This document shows, one piece after another, positions 35,388-44,662 of a stretch of DNA of 64,000 nt. This stretch comes from Paenibacillus oceani (lineage in GTDB: Bacteria; Bacillota; Bacilli; Paenibacillales; NBRC-103111), in assembly GCF_014705615.1 (NCBI RefSeq), contig NZ_JACXJA010000020.1:62001-126000 (forward strand), in the 5' to 3' direction. Below the pieces are notes generated by a model, which worked only from the letters and a program-made list of their open reading frames with translations, was not told the origin of the DNA and did not search any database. The translations under genes were made by a program, and so were the position numbers. Each line of letters begins with the position of its first letter. The first letter of the stretch is position 1.

Positions 35388-38300
35388 GTGAAAGGTTTTC
35401 TGGGTACAGTTGCTGCCCTATCGGTGTTTTTGCTTAGTGTGGCGGCATTCCTTCCGGAGAAGGCTGAAGCGGCTTTGCAAAAAGTTACCTATCCATTCTC
35501 AGGCTTGACCTCCAATCCCGCCGATCCCAACTGGCGATTACTGGAGACCTATCCGTCCGACATGAGGATGGACGCGAATACGTTCCAGATGATCCGAAAC
35601 TCGGCGGTAGAACCGGCTAATGGCGAATTTATGAAAATTCGTTTCTATGTGCCCGAGGAGGGGCGTTACGATTTGCGGCTGACTCCTTATCGGTTTAACA
35701 TTCTGGGTGGTTATACGGATATATTAATTGACGGACAGCTGCTTGTTTCCGATTTCAGTTTTTATTCACCGACCGCGGTTATACCGGCTGAAGTCGTGTT
35801 AGCGGAGCAACTCTATTTGACCCAAGGGCATCATGTACTTGAATTCGCGGGCAAAAAGGGAGTGTTGTGGCCAACTTCCGGCACTTATCATTTGTACTTG
35901 TATTTGCGAAACTTCCAATTGGTGCCGCTGCCGGCGCTAGCCGATGTGCAGCTGTCTGCGGATGCCCAACAGATTATGGCGGGGCAGTATGTAAATGCGA
36001 ACGTAGCTGCCACGATGAATGACGGATCACCCGCCGATTTGCGGCAGGCATCGATTCAGTACGGCAGCGATAATCCGAATGTGCTGAGATTCGTGTCGGC
36101 CACGGGATTAATAGAAGCCGTCGCCCAAGGAACGGCTACTATGACGGCGACGGTATACTTGGACGGAGTGACGCGTACGGGCAGCAGGACGATTCAGGTC
36201 GAACCGTTCCATATGACGAGTGACAAGACGAGAAGCACGATCTATACGCCAGCGAAGGTAACCAATGCGAGGGCTAATGCGGCTTCGTATGATTGGGCGA
36301 GAAGTATAAGGGATACTGCGGTAGCCAAGGCGGACAATTATGTAGCGCTCGGATGGGAGTTTCTTTGGATCAGTGTTCCGCCACAGACGGTGCCGAGAAG
36401 TTATGCGGTCAATCAGCCGCTTGGCAGTCCGATTACCGGACTTGAAATCGACAAGTGGGGCAACTATCCGTACGTCGCCGATCCGGTAAACGAGCCTTGG
36501 AAGCTTACCGATCCGAGCAGCGGCTATAAGTTTCCGACGAACGACTTCGGCGCTTATTATGCCAGCGGGTTGGATGAACGGGGCATATTCCGGCCTGAAC
36601 TGGCAGATCGCAGCCTGCTTGTCAATGAATTGTACCCGGAGCGGGGGCCGACATGGGGTGTCGATGACGGGTACGGCTGGTATGACGAGAACGGGAATGC
36701 TTACACGTTTATCGCCTACTATACTCACTTTTATTTATGGTGGGGCAAGACGGGAATCGTTCAAGACGCGATAACGTCGCTGCGGGATGCTTACCTATAC
36801 ACAGGGGACAAACGGTATGCCCAGGCTGGAATCGTCCTGTTGGACCGGATCGCGGACGTCTATCCGTCACTGGATCTGAGCAAGTTCGACCGCAAAATAT
36901 TTTGGCATTCGGATATGAACAATGCTAAGGGGAAGGCGGTCGGCTCGATTTGGGAAACGGAGCTGGTCAAGCATTTCATTAGCGCTTACGACGCGTTTTT
37001 CCCGGCAATGGACGATATTACAGTGATGGACGACGTCATTGATTTTCTGTCGGCTAAAGGCCAGCAATACAAGCTTTCATTTAAAAATACGGTCACCGGC
37101 TTGCGTAAAAACGTAGAGGACGGCATCTTGAGGCAAGTGTATCCGGCGGTAAAAAATATGAGCATTTTCGGCAATACCGGGTTCCATCAAAGTGCGCTCG
37201 CTATGGCGGCCGTCGTTCACGATACGCTGCCGGAAACGAGAGAATGGCTCGATTTCAACTTCCGGACCGGTGAGGTTTTGCGAAATCCGCTTCGTTTGAC
37301 CGGCGGCAACATTCTGAACGGACTCGTCAATACCGTCGACCGTGACGGACACGGCAACGAAGGGGCCCCGAGTTATAATGCGGGCTGGCTGATGACGTAT
37401 CTGGAGGCGGCTGACATACTGCGCGGATACGATAAGTACCCGGAGGGCGACTTATACGAAAATGTGAAGTTCCGTAAAATGTTCGGTGCGATGCACGAAC
37501 TTATGATGTTGGACCGGTATACGCCATCGATCGGAGACTCGGCTTACACAGGCAATCCGCGTCTAATCTTGTACAAGGACCAGATGATCCGTGCGTTCGA
37601 AGTATACCGGGATCCGGTCTATGCGCAGCTGGCGTATTTCTTGAACGGTAATAAACTGTCCTCTGTGCACGGCGACATCTTCTCGGGCGATCCGGATGCG
37701 ATACGTGCAGATATTCAGGCTGTAATTGAGGAGTACGGTCCTTATGAAGCGGACAGCACGAACTTGTCCGGCACCGGCTTTGCTGCTCTGCGTGATGGTG
37801 TCCGCCAGTCGTCGCAGACGGGGAGCGGTATCCGTATGCTGTTTCCGGATCTTCAAGTAACCGTATCGAGCGCCGTATACCGTTATTTTGAAGCGTCATC
37901 CACCATTCAACTGGAAGCAAACGATCCGGGCCATTCGATCGCTTTCGCGTTTCCGATAGAGACCGGCGGGACTTATAGGGTCGATTTTCGCCCTTTCCGC
38001 GCGAATTCGTACGGAATATACGATGTGCGAATCAACAATGAGTGGGTAAAGCAAATCGATTTCTTCGGCTCCGATAAGGAGTTGGAGACGCTAGCCGAGA
38101 TGACGTTGCCTGCAGGAACTCACGTAATCTCCTTCCACAATGCCGGGAAATCTCCGTCCTCATCTAACTACAAGATGGGTGTGACCGAGCTTCGCTTGCT
38201 GGATACTTCCGAAGCGAACAACCCGCCCGATCAGGAAGCTGAGGATACGCAACGTGGGTTATGGATGTACTATGGCACAAGCCGGATACACGGACATAGT

Positions 38301-39989
38301 GACACGCTGAATCTGGGCATGCATGCTTTCGGTCTCGATATAGCGCCAGACCTGGGTTATCCCAAATATGCCGATGCGGTCGATACGCACCGTCACCAGT
38401 GGATGATCAATACGATCAGTCATAATACGGTGGTGGTCGATCAAACAAAGCAGCAGCTTCAGGATGGCGCACAGCCGAAACATTATGACGGGGACGGACG
38501 GGTAAAGCTGATCGATGTGGAAGCCCCGCTCGTGTATCCGCAGACGTCGATGTACCGGCGAACGACGGCGATGATTCAGGCAAACAGCGAGTTCTCTTAT
38601 GCGGTCGATTTCTTCCGTGTACAGGGCGGAACCGATCACCGGTACAGCTTCCACTCGATGGAAGGGGAAGTGGCTGCCTACGGCTTGAATCTGATCCCCC
38701 AAAATGACGGTCTTGGCAGCCCCGTTGGTTCTTATGCCGGAGCGGACGTTCCGTTTGGACCGGCTGCTGGCATTACGCAAGGCAAAGGCTACACGGGAAG
38801 CGGGTTCCACTGGCTGAAAAATGTGGAACGAGACTCCCAGCCGCAGCCGCAGTTCAGTGTAGATTGGAATGTACGCGATACTTGGAATATATACGGCCAA
38901 GGGGCACATGCCCCGACCGATACGCACCTCAGGCTAACGATGATCGGCGAGCTGGACGAAGCCGCGCTGGCTGACGGATTGCCGCCGGACAATAAGCCGG
39001 GCAACCCCGAGAAGATTCGGTACTTCATCGGGAAGCGCAGCGGTGCTAATTTGAACAGCTTGTTTACGGCGGTGATCGAACCTTACAAGGGAAGCCGCTT
39101 TATCCAGTCGATCAACAGTGTTGTCGTGCGCCATGGCGGAGTCGTCATCGATTCGCCTGATGTGAGGGCGGTCAAGGTATTGCTGGCAAACGGACGGACG
39201 GACTATGTCGTGTATTCACTCGATCCGGACAAAGAGTATGAGATCGACGGCAAGATCCGGTTCCGAGGATTCTTCGGCGTCTATTCCGAGGAAGGCGGCG
39301 AAGAAATATACGGTTATGTGCACGACGGTTCCTATATCGCGCCGATTACTGCGACTCCGTTCGAAGCTGCGGTCCCCCGAGTGACGGGGACGGTAGTCGA
39401 CTTTTCCCGCGGATTGTCGGTAAGCAATTATATCGATGTACAGATGTCCGTATACGGAGCGTACGAGCAAAGCTTGATCGGCAAATGGATATTTATCGAC
39501 AACGACGGAGTTCGCAATGCGGCGTATGAGATTAAGGATATTATCCCGCTCGGAGACAGCCTCTACCGGTTGTCGACCGGCGACGTGACGCTGGTTCGCT
39601 CATTTGCAGATACGTCGGATTTCAGCCAAGGTTACTTATACGATGTGGCGGTCGGCCGTCCTTTCCGTATCCCGCTTTCATCGGAGCGTATCCTTGCTCC
39701 TCCCGTAACCAACTCTCCGGCTACCATTGCGGGGATGAGCGGGCTGGTGAATCGTTATACGGAGAGCCGCGACATTCAGAGCGTACTGGCCGGACAGCTT
39801 ATATACAGGCTGGACATCATTGGTCTGCTGCTTACGCAAGGCCAGCAAGAAACCGCGCACATGTACCTGGACGATTTTCTTGCTTATATTCGGGATCCAT
39901 CGGTGCTGCAGCAGGGCCTAATCTCAGCTGTAGCGGCCGAGGCGCTGCAGCAATATGCCGAACGATTGACTGGTGATTGGTCAGACTGA
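35388..39989 (+). CDS. Large secreted heparinase II/III family protein, multidomain
   Basis: 1533 residues. Signal peptide with cleavage near AEA/AL at 28. In order: a jelly-roll, carbohydrate-binding-like region (about 40-180); a bacterial Ig-like Big2 region (185-270; SADAQQIMAGQYV and ATMTATVYLDG); an alpha/alpha toroid typical of polysaccharide lyases (about 275-720); a second jelly-roll-like region (800-905); and the heparinase II/III beta-sheet domain with HGHSD (968-972), HRHQW near 1001 and ISHNTVVVD. The C-terminal 90 residues look like a helical FIVAR-type module. It probably cleaves an acidic polysaccharide outside the cell; which one cannot be read from sequence. No S-layer or LPXTG anchor is visible. 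GTG 35388 with GGGAG upstream. Confidence 0.87.
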   Translation: MKGFLGTVAALSVFLLSVAAFLPEKAEAALQKVTYPFSGLTSNPADPNWRLLETYPSDMRMDANTFQMIRNSAVEPANGEFMKIRFYVPEEGRYDLRLTPYRFNILGGYTDILIDGQLLVSDFSFYSPTAVIPAEVVLAEQLYLTQGHHVLEFAGKKGVLWPTSGTYHLYLYLRNFQLVPLPALADVQLSADAQQIMAGQYVNANVAATMNDGSPADLRQASIQYGSDNPNVLRFVSATGLIEAVAQGTATMTATVYLDGVTRTGSRTIQVEPFHMTSDKTRSTIYTPAKVTNARANAASYDWARSIRDTAVAKADNYVALGWEFLWISVPPQTVPRSYAVNQPLGSPITGLEIDKWGNYPYVADPVNEPWKLTDPSSGYKFPTNDFGAYYASGLDERGIFRPELADRSLLVNELYPERGPTWGVDDGYGWYDENGNAYTFIAYYTHFYLWWGKTGIVQDAITSLRDAYLYTGDKRYAQAGIVLLDRIADVYPSLDLSKFDRKIFWHSDMNNAKGKAVGSIWETELVKHFISAYDAFFPAMDDITVMDDVIDFLSAKGQQYKLSFKNTVTGLRKNVEDGILRQVYPAVKNMSIFGNTGFHQSALAMAAVVHDTLPETREWLDFNFRTGEVLRNPLRLTGGNILNGLVNTVDRDGHGNEGAPSYNAGWLMTYLEAADILRGYDKYPEGDLYENVKFRKMFGAMHELMMLDRYTPSIGDSAYTGNPRLILYKDQMIRAFEVYRDPVYAQLAYFLNGNKLSSVHGDIFSGDPDAIRADIQAVIEEYGPYEADSTNLSGTGFAALRDGVRQSSQTGSGIRMLFPDLQVTVSSAVYRYFEASSTIQLEANDPGHSIAFAFPIETGGTYRVDFRPFRANSYGIYDVRINNEWVKQIDFFGSDKELETLAEMTLPAGTHVISFHNAGKSPSSSNYKMGVTELRLLDTSEANNPPDQEAEDTQRGLWMYYGTSRIHGHSDTLNLGMHAFGLDIAPDLGYPKYADAVDTHRHQWMINTISHNTVVVDQTKQQLQDGAQPKHYDGDGRVKLIDVEAPLVYPQTSMYRRTTAMIQANSEFSYAVDFFRVQGGTDHRYSFHSMEGEVAAYGLNLIPQNDGLGSPVGSYAGADVPFGPAAGITQGKGYTGSGFHWLKNVERDSQPQPQFSVDWNVRDTWNIYGQGAHAPTDTHLRLTMIGELDEAALADGLPPDNKPGNPEKIRYFIGKRSGANLNSLFTAVIEPYKGSRFIQSINSVVVRHGGVVIDSPDVRAVKVLLANGRTDYVVYSLDPDKEYEIDGKIRFRGFFGVYSEEGGEEIYGYVHDGSYIAPITATPFEAAVPRVTGTVVDFSRGLSVSNYIDVQMSVYGAYEQSLIGKWIFIDNDGVRNAAYEIKDIIPLGDSLYRLSTGDVTLVRSFADTSDFSQGYLYDVAVGRPFRIPLSSERILAPPVTNSPATIAGMSGLVNRYTESRDIQSVLAGQLIYRLDIIGLLLTQGQQETAHMYLDDFLAYIRDPSVLQQGLISAVAAEALQQYAERLTGDWSD

Positions 39990-40079
39990 TCCCCCTTCCG
40001 TATAATAATCGCCCTCCCGAGGATACTAAAAAGGATCATTTTGGTAAACGATAAGGGCGGTTTGCAGGAGGGATAATCG

Positions 40080-41402
40080 ATGATAGATCAAAAACGGTTT
40101 CGGAGAGCCGTGCAGCTGTTTACAGCAGCTGTAGTCCTCGTTGGGACGTTGTTCGGAATGTCGGCCGCGTACGTCGGTTCCAGAGAGTCCAAGTCGGTCG
40201 TGCGGGCAGAGCTTCCCAGTGATGGGGAAGTTCCCTTGAAAGCAGCGTTTTTGCGGCAAGGCGATTTATGGCTGCAGTCGGGTGAACGGGAGCGCCGGCT
40301 AACGGAGGGAGAGCAAGCCCATCAGCCGCTCTGGTCTCCGGACGGGCATTGGCTGGCCTATACGTCCGGGGAACGGACCATTCGACTGCTTCATCCGGCG
40401 TCTGGCAAGCGAATCGAGGTCGGCAGCGGAATAAGCTACGAGTGGTCGCCGGTCGCCAATCTGCTCGCTTTTCAAGACGGAGAAGTGCTTCAAGTAACAG
40501 ATGTGGCCAAAGCGGATGATGAGAAGTTTCAAAATGCGGCGCTCGGCGTAGGCAGCTACTCCTGGCTGCCGGACGGAAGCGGGTTTCTTGTTTCCACGGG
40601 GGCACAACTGCTGCCGGACGGATGGTCGGATTTATCCATCTACGAAGTGCCGTTCGTCTACGGGAAGGAGATGCAGAAGGCAAGGCTGGTCGTCCGGCTT
40701 CCAAGCCAGTCCAAATCGTTTTTTGCCGTGAGGACAAGCAAATTTAAATGGTCGGCCGATCGGAAATGGATCTCGTTCATAGCTGTACCGACCGCCTCGC
40801 TGTCGGCCGACAGCAACACACTGTGCGTCATGTACTGGAACGGCAGGAAGATCATTCCGGCTGGCGAAATGCTAAACTATGACGATTGGGTCGCGTGGTC
40901 GCCTAGGGGAGATCTGCTCGCCTTGATTGCAGGCAACGGTCGTGATGCGACGGCAGGCAAGAAGCTGACTGTCGAACGCCCGCCATTTCGCAAGCAGTCG
41001 GTTTATACGCCCCAAGGCTTTGCCGACCGCGACCCGGTGTGGGAGGATAGCCGGTATATCGTCGTATCCCGATTTCAGGAAAGCGCGGGCGGAGGCGCGA
41101 CACCTCAGCCGGGTGCGCCGCAGCCGTTTCTGGCACGGGTCGACGTGCAGGACGGTACGTCCGCTGCCCTACCTTCTCTGCAAGGGGCGTACGGCGATTA
41201 CCGACCGGTGTATATCCCGGCATCGCGGTATTTGTCTTGGATTCGCACAAATCGCGACACGTCTTCGGTCTGGATCAGCGGACCAGACGGCTCCGGTGAA
41301 CGGGAGTGGATCGGGAAGATGGATGTCGCTCCCGATTATTACGGCCATTTTGACTGGGCGGAGACGATCGATTGGTACGGGGACCGGGAGAGCGGCGAGT
41401 AA
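40080..41402 (+). CDS. TolB-like beta-propeller protein, membrane anchored or secreted
   Basis: 440 residues with an N-terminal hydrophobic segment (about 12-32) and then repeated propeller-blade motifs: PLWSPDGHWLAYTS, YEWSPVANLLAF, YSWLPDGSGFLVS, FKWSADRKWISF, VAWSPRGDLLAL. WD40-like/TolB repeats usually bind proteins or ligands. ATG 40080 with GGAGGG upstream. It may have its own promoter at the end of the preceding gene (TTGGTC 39977, TATAAT 40001, 18-bp spacing). A role in the polysaccharide locus is only suggested by position. Ends in a clear terminator. Confidence 0.8.
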   Translation: MIDQKRFRRAVQLFTAAVVLVGTLFGMSAAYVGSRESKSVVRAELPSDGEVPLKAAFLRQGDLWLQSGERERRLTEGEQAHQPLWSPDGHWLAYTSGERTIRLLHPASGKRIEVGSGISYEWSPVANLLAFQDGEVLQVTDVAKADDEKFQNAALGVGSYSWLPDGSGFLVSTGAQLLPDGWSDLSIYEVPFVYGKEMQKARLVVRLPSQSKSFFAVRTSKFKWSADRKWISFIAVPTASLSADSNTLCVMYWNGRKIIPAGEMLNYDDWVAWSPRGDLLALIAGNGRDATAGKKLTVERPPFRKQSVYTPQGFADRDPVWEDSRYIVVSRFQESAGGGATPQPGAPQPFLARVDVQDGTSAALPSLQGAYGDYRPVYIPASRYLSWIRTNRDTSSVWISGPDGSGEREWIGKMDVAPDYYGHFDWAETIDWYGDRESGE

Positions 41403-41426
41403 CGTACACGATACACAAGAAATGAG

Positions 41427-41466
41427 AAAACGGTCAACCCTTGGATTGGAGGGTTCGACCGTTTTT
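41427..41466 (+). terminator. Terminator after the beta-propeller gene
   Basis: AAAACGGTC (41427-41435) with GACCGTTTT (41457-41465) and an inner ACCC/GGGT pairing; T-run. Could also act for the convergent MFS gene. Confidence 0.85.
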
Positions 41467-41521
41467 ACTTTTTTCACTGTTAAAGATGCTGCTGAAGGAC
41501 GGTAGGTGCGAAACGAATCAG

Positions 41522-42712
41522 CTACCTGGCAGCCAGCCTCACGTTATCCCCTTCCTCTACCGTCTGGTTTCTCTTATCGGGAAACAGAGGACGAGAGAGG
41601 AGAAATCCGAAGCGCAGCAGCGCGATCAGAGCGAAGCATGCCCACAAAGGCATAACGGACAGCATAGCGCCTGCGATTAGAGGGCCGGCCGCCATACCTA
41701 ACTGCATCACGAGCTGGAAGTCGGAGAAGTAGGCCATTTCGGCTTTGTGCTTCCCGGCTTCTTCCATCATCATCGTTTGCGTCGTCACCTCGCTTACCGC
41801 CAGCATGAAGCCCGTCCATGCCTGCGCAGCGGCAAGCAGCCAGTACCGGTCGATTAACCCGTAGGGCAGCACGCTTACGATCATCCCGAGCAGGGCGGCG
41901 CGGTAGATGCGCACCGTGCCGAACCGTTCCATCAGACGGCGGACGAACGGAAGCGAGACTGCCGACAGGATGCCGGATGTGACGACGAAAAAGGCGATCT
42001 GCGAGTTGCTTAAGTGCAACATTTTGACGTGGTAGATCGTAAACAGCGGAGGGGTCATATAAATTCCCGCATTGTTGACCGCCATCCACCAGATGTTGCG
42101 GTCGCACTCCCGGAACAGCCGGATCGGCTGAAGTTTGATTTTCGTCTTCTCCCTCGGGGCAAGACCGGCGATCAGCGACATCCCGGCAAATGTGGACAAG
42201 CAGCCGACCAGCATCGAGACGACATAATTGTATGGAAAATAGGAATCGGTAGCATCCAGCGCAAAACCGATCAGCAGCCCTCCGGTCGTCGTGACGAACA
42301 GTGCGATCACCTTGATCCGGCTGAACAAGGAGGGGAACTGGTCCGGCTCGATAATGCGGCGCAATATCGCCGGCTGCTGGGCGGAGGTGACGATGACGGA
42401 TACGGCGTTGATGCTCCAAAATACGAGCAGCACCGGGATCGGATTCGGCAGCAGGATGGAAAGCGCCATGCAGATAAAGGCGAACTGGCGGATGTAGCCG
42501 CTCGTCAAAAACACGCCGCGCGTCACCGGCAGCTGGCGGGTCAGAAAAGCTAGAGACAGGGCGCAAAACAAAGCCGGGAGCGAGTTCGACAAGGCGATTT
42601 CGAAGTCGGAGGCTCCCAGACGAGCGATCAGCACGCCGAGAAAGGTGAAAAACGCGACGCTTTTAATGTTTTGCAACATAGCATCTAAGTAAATGCGCGT
42701 GGTCGCCTTCAT
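41522..42712 (-). CDS. MFS family transporter
   Basis: 396-residue membrane protein with about 12 hydrophobic helices and the central loop expected of the major facilitator superfamily (between SLIAGLAPREKTK and ECDRNIWWM). Cytoplasmic loop motif FVRRLMERFGTVRIYR resembles motif A. ATG 42712 follows AAAGGA; the 18 upstream in-frame residues are not needed. Convergent with the beta-propeller gene, so not part of that operon. Sugar or drug transport cannot be distinguished. Confidence 0.85.
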   Translation of the reverse strand: MKATTRIYLDAMLQNIKSVAFFTFLGVLIARLGASDFEIALSNSLPALFCALSLAFLTRQLPVTRGVFLTSGYIRQFAFICMALSILLPNPIPVLLVFWSINAVSVIVTSAQQPAILRRIIEPDQFPSLFSRIKVIALFVTTTGGLLIGFALDATDSYFPYNYVVSMLVGCLSTFAGMSLIAGLAPREKTKIKLQPIRLFRECDRNIWWMAVNNAGIYMTPPLFTIYHVKMLHLSNSQIAFFVVTSGILSAVSLPFVRRLMERFGTVRIYRAALLGMIVSVLPYGLIDRYWLLAAAQAWTGFMLAVSEVTTQTMMMEEAGKHKAEMAYFSDFQLVMQLGMAAGPLIAGAMLSVMPLWACFALIALLRFGFLLSRPLFPDKRNQTVEEGDNVRLAAR

Positions 42713-42766
42713 AGGAGGATGTCCTTTCCGATTATGCTGGTTCCTAAGGTGAATGAGGACAAACAA

Positions 42767-43030
42767 AGTTTAGCTTGTACCCGTAAGTGTACTCCCGCCA
42801 GATGTGAAAGCATATGGACATCTCTTGCAAAAAACATGGACGATCTGATCACCGGTTAATATGGATAACGGTAAGCAGTCGCCGGCATCGATTCCTTCAT
42901 TCGATACTGCACGCGCAAATACGGCAAGGCGCCCGACGGAATGTGCAGGCAAATGGCCGCGGAGAGAGGCAGGGAACCGGACGCCGTGCTGAACGTATAA
43001 CAAGACGTGGCCTGTGATTTGGCTCCCGCC
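42767..43030. other. Intergenic region upstream of the pheST promoter
   Basis: About 260 bp. No supported gene. One plus-strand frame ending at 43000 reads like a real peptide tail (RYCTRKYGKAPDGM...RGREPDAVLNV) but has no start or ribosome site and a stop just before it, so it may be a decayed small gene. Confidence 0.35.
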
Positions 43031-43059
43031 TTGCAACTTTGCACAATATTGCATATAAT
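43031..43059 (+). promoter_or_regulatory. SigA promoter of pheST
   Basis: TTGCAA (43031-43036) and TATAAT (43054-43059), spacing exactly 17 bp. Places the transcript start near 43066 and gives a T-box leader of about 400 nt before terminator read-through. Confidence 0.75.
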
Positions 43060-43065
43060 ACGAGT

Positions 43066-43470
43066 TAAATGCGACTTTCCCTTGCACGCAAGGTGAAGAC
43101 GGACATATGCAAATGCGACGACGGAGAAAAGTAAGCAGACGCCTTCTTACAGGGAGGGAGCGCCGGAGATTGAGAGTGCTCCTATGGAATCAGGCTGCCG
43201 AAGTTCGCTCCCGAGCAGTCCTTTGAAACCTTCCGCCAGACGGCGCGATTCGCGCACCGGATATAGGCGGACGGGCAAGTAGAGGGAACCGGTCCCGGGC
43301 CGTTAACCCGGCAAAGCGAAGACGACTTCGCCTTACGGAATCCGGCTGCTTCACGCGGCGGATGCGGGCATCTGCCGATTAGCGGATGATGCCGAAGCCG
43401 AACGGCTCGTCTTAACAAGGGTGGTACCGCGGCACTTTCGCCCCTTACAGGGATGAAGGTGCTTTTTGTG
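43066..43470 (+). ncRNA. T-box leader, Phe-tRNA responsive
   Basis: The conserved T-box AAGGGTGGTACCGCG is at 43417-43431, followed by an intrinsic terminator (43432-43467: GCACTTTC...GAAGGTGC then TTTTT). Upstream sequence is rich in paired elements and includes TTC in GAAGTTCGCTCC (near 43200), the probable Phe specifier. Uncharged tRNA-Phe would stabilise the antiterminator and let transcription proceed into pheS, as in other Firmicutes. The 5' limit is set by the promoter. Specifier choice is inferred partly from the downstream genes. Confidence 0.92.
43432..43467 (+). terminator. Regulated terminator of the Phe T-box
   Basis: GCAC-TTTC-CCCT...AGGG-GAA-GTGC stem followed by five T residues, directly after the T-box sequence and mutually exclusive with the antiterminator. 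Confidence 0.9.
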
Positions 43471-43597
43471 TTTTTGCGAAAGTTTCCGATCGGCATCGTC
43501 CTCGTATGGCTGACTATTGGCCAGTCCGAACCGAATTGCCGTACACGACCCTGAATCATGGATGACCGTGCGGGGGCTATAAGAAGGAGGAGCTACT

Positions 43598-44632
43598 ATG
43601 AAAGAACGATTGCTCGCGCTGAAGACGGAGGCGCTGCAGGAGCTGGAGCGGGTGGAGAACGCCCAACAGCTGAATGACCTCAGAGTCAAATATTTGGGGA
43701 AAAAGGGTCCGCTTACGGAAATTTTGCGGGGCATGGGCGCGCTAAGCGCCGAGGAGCGTCCGGTTATCGGCCAAGTGGCCAACGAGGTGCGCGGCGCTAT
43801 CGAGGAAGTAATCGAAGCGAAGCAAGCCGAATATGCGCAGGCGGAAACGGCCAACCGCCTGAAGGCGGAGATGGTTGACGTGACGCTGCCGGGCCGTCGT
43901 ACTGCCCACGGTGCGGTTCACCCGCTTAACAAGGTGATCCAGGAGATCGAGGACATTTTTATCGGCATGGGTTATTCGGTAGCCGAAGGTCCGCAGGTGG
44001 AGAAGGACTACTACAACTTCGAGGCTCTGAATCTGCCGAAGGATCATCCGGCGCGCGATATGCAGGATTCGTTTTATATTACCGACGAGATTTTGATGCG
44101 CACGCAGACGTCCCCGGTACAGATTCGTACGATGGAGAAACGCCAGGGCGCGGTGCCGATCAAGATCATCAGCCCGGGTCAGGTATACCGCCGCGACGAC
44201 GACGATGCGACGCATTCGCATATGTTTACGCAGATCGAAGGGCTTGTGATCGACCGCCATATCCGGATGAGCGACCTGAAGGGTACGCTGCTCCAGTTCG
44301 TTCAGGAGATGTTCGGTCCGCAGACGCGCATTCGGATGCGTCCGAGCTTTTTCCCGTTCACCGAGCCGAGCGCCGAGGTCGACGTCTCCTGTATGATGTG
44401 CGGCGGCCAAGGCTGCCGGACGTGCAAGAAGACCGGCTGGCTGGAAATTCTCGGTTCCGGCATGGTGCACCCGCGGGTGCTCGAGATGTCCGGTTACGAT
44501 CCGAACGAATACAGCGGATTTGCTTTCGGCATGGGCGTTGAACGCATTGCGATGCTGAAGTATGGCGTGGACGATATCCGCCATTTCTATACGAACGATA
44601 TCCGGTTCCTGAAGCAGTTTGTGCACATTTAA
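43598..44632 (+). CDS. pheS: Phenylalanine-tRNA ligase alpha subunit
   Basis: Catalytic subunit of the (alpha beta)2 enzyme that charges tRNA-Phe. 344 residues, normal length: N-terminal coiled coil (about 1-85) for tRNA binding, then the class II core with motif 1 ([14 protein letters not shown]), motif 2 ([17 protein letters not shown]) and motif 3 ([17 protein letters not shown]). ATG 43598 follows AAGGAGGAG. First gene after the T-box leader and 30 bp upstream of pheT. Confidence 0.98.
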   Translation: MKERLLALKTEALQELERVENAQQLNDLRVKYLGKKGPLTEILRGMGALSAEERPVIGQVANEVRGAIEEVIEAKQAEYAQAETANRLKAEMVDVTLPGRRTAHGAVHPLNKVIQEIEDIFIGMGYSVAEGPQVEKDYYNFEALNLPKDHPARDMQDSFYITDEILMRTQTSPVQIRTMEKRQGAVPIKIISPGQVYRRDDDDATHSHMFTQIEGLVIDRHIRMSDLKGTLLQFVQEMFGPQTRIRMRPSFFPFTEPSAEVDVSCMMCGGQGCRTCKKTGWLEILGSGMVHPRVLEMSGYDPNEYSGFAFGMGVERIAMLKYGVDDIRHFYTNDIRFLKQFVHI

Positions 44633-44662
44633 CGAGAAGCCGAGAAAGGGAGTGAACGGGAC

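Noticed and set aside
42814-43017. Possible small gene upstream of the pheST promoter
   Set aside because: One frame gives a plausible peptide tail, but it lacks a start and ribosome site and is preceded by a stop. At best a decayed gene.
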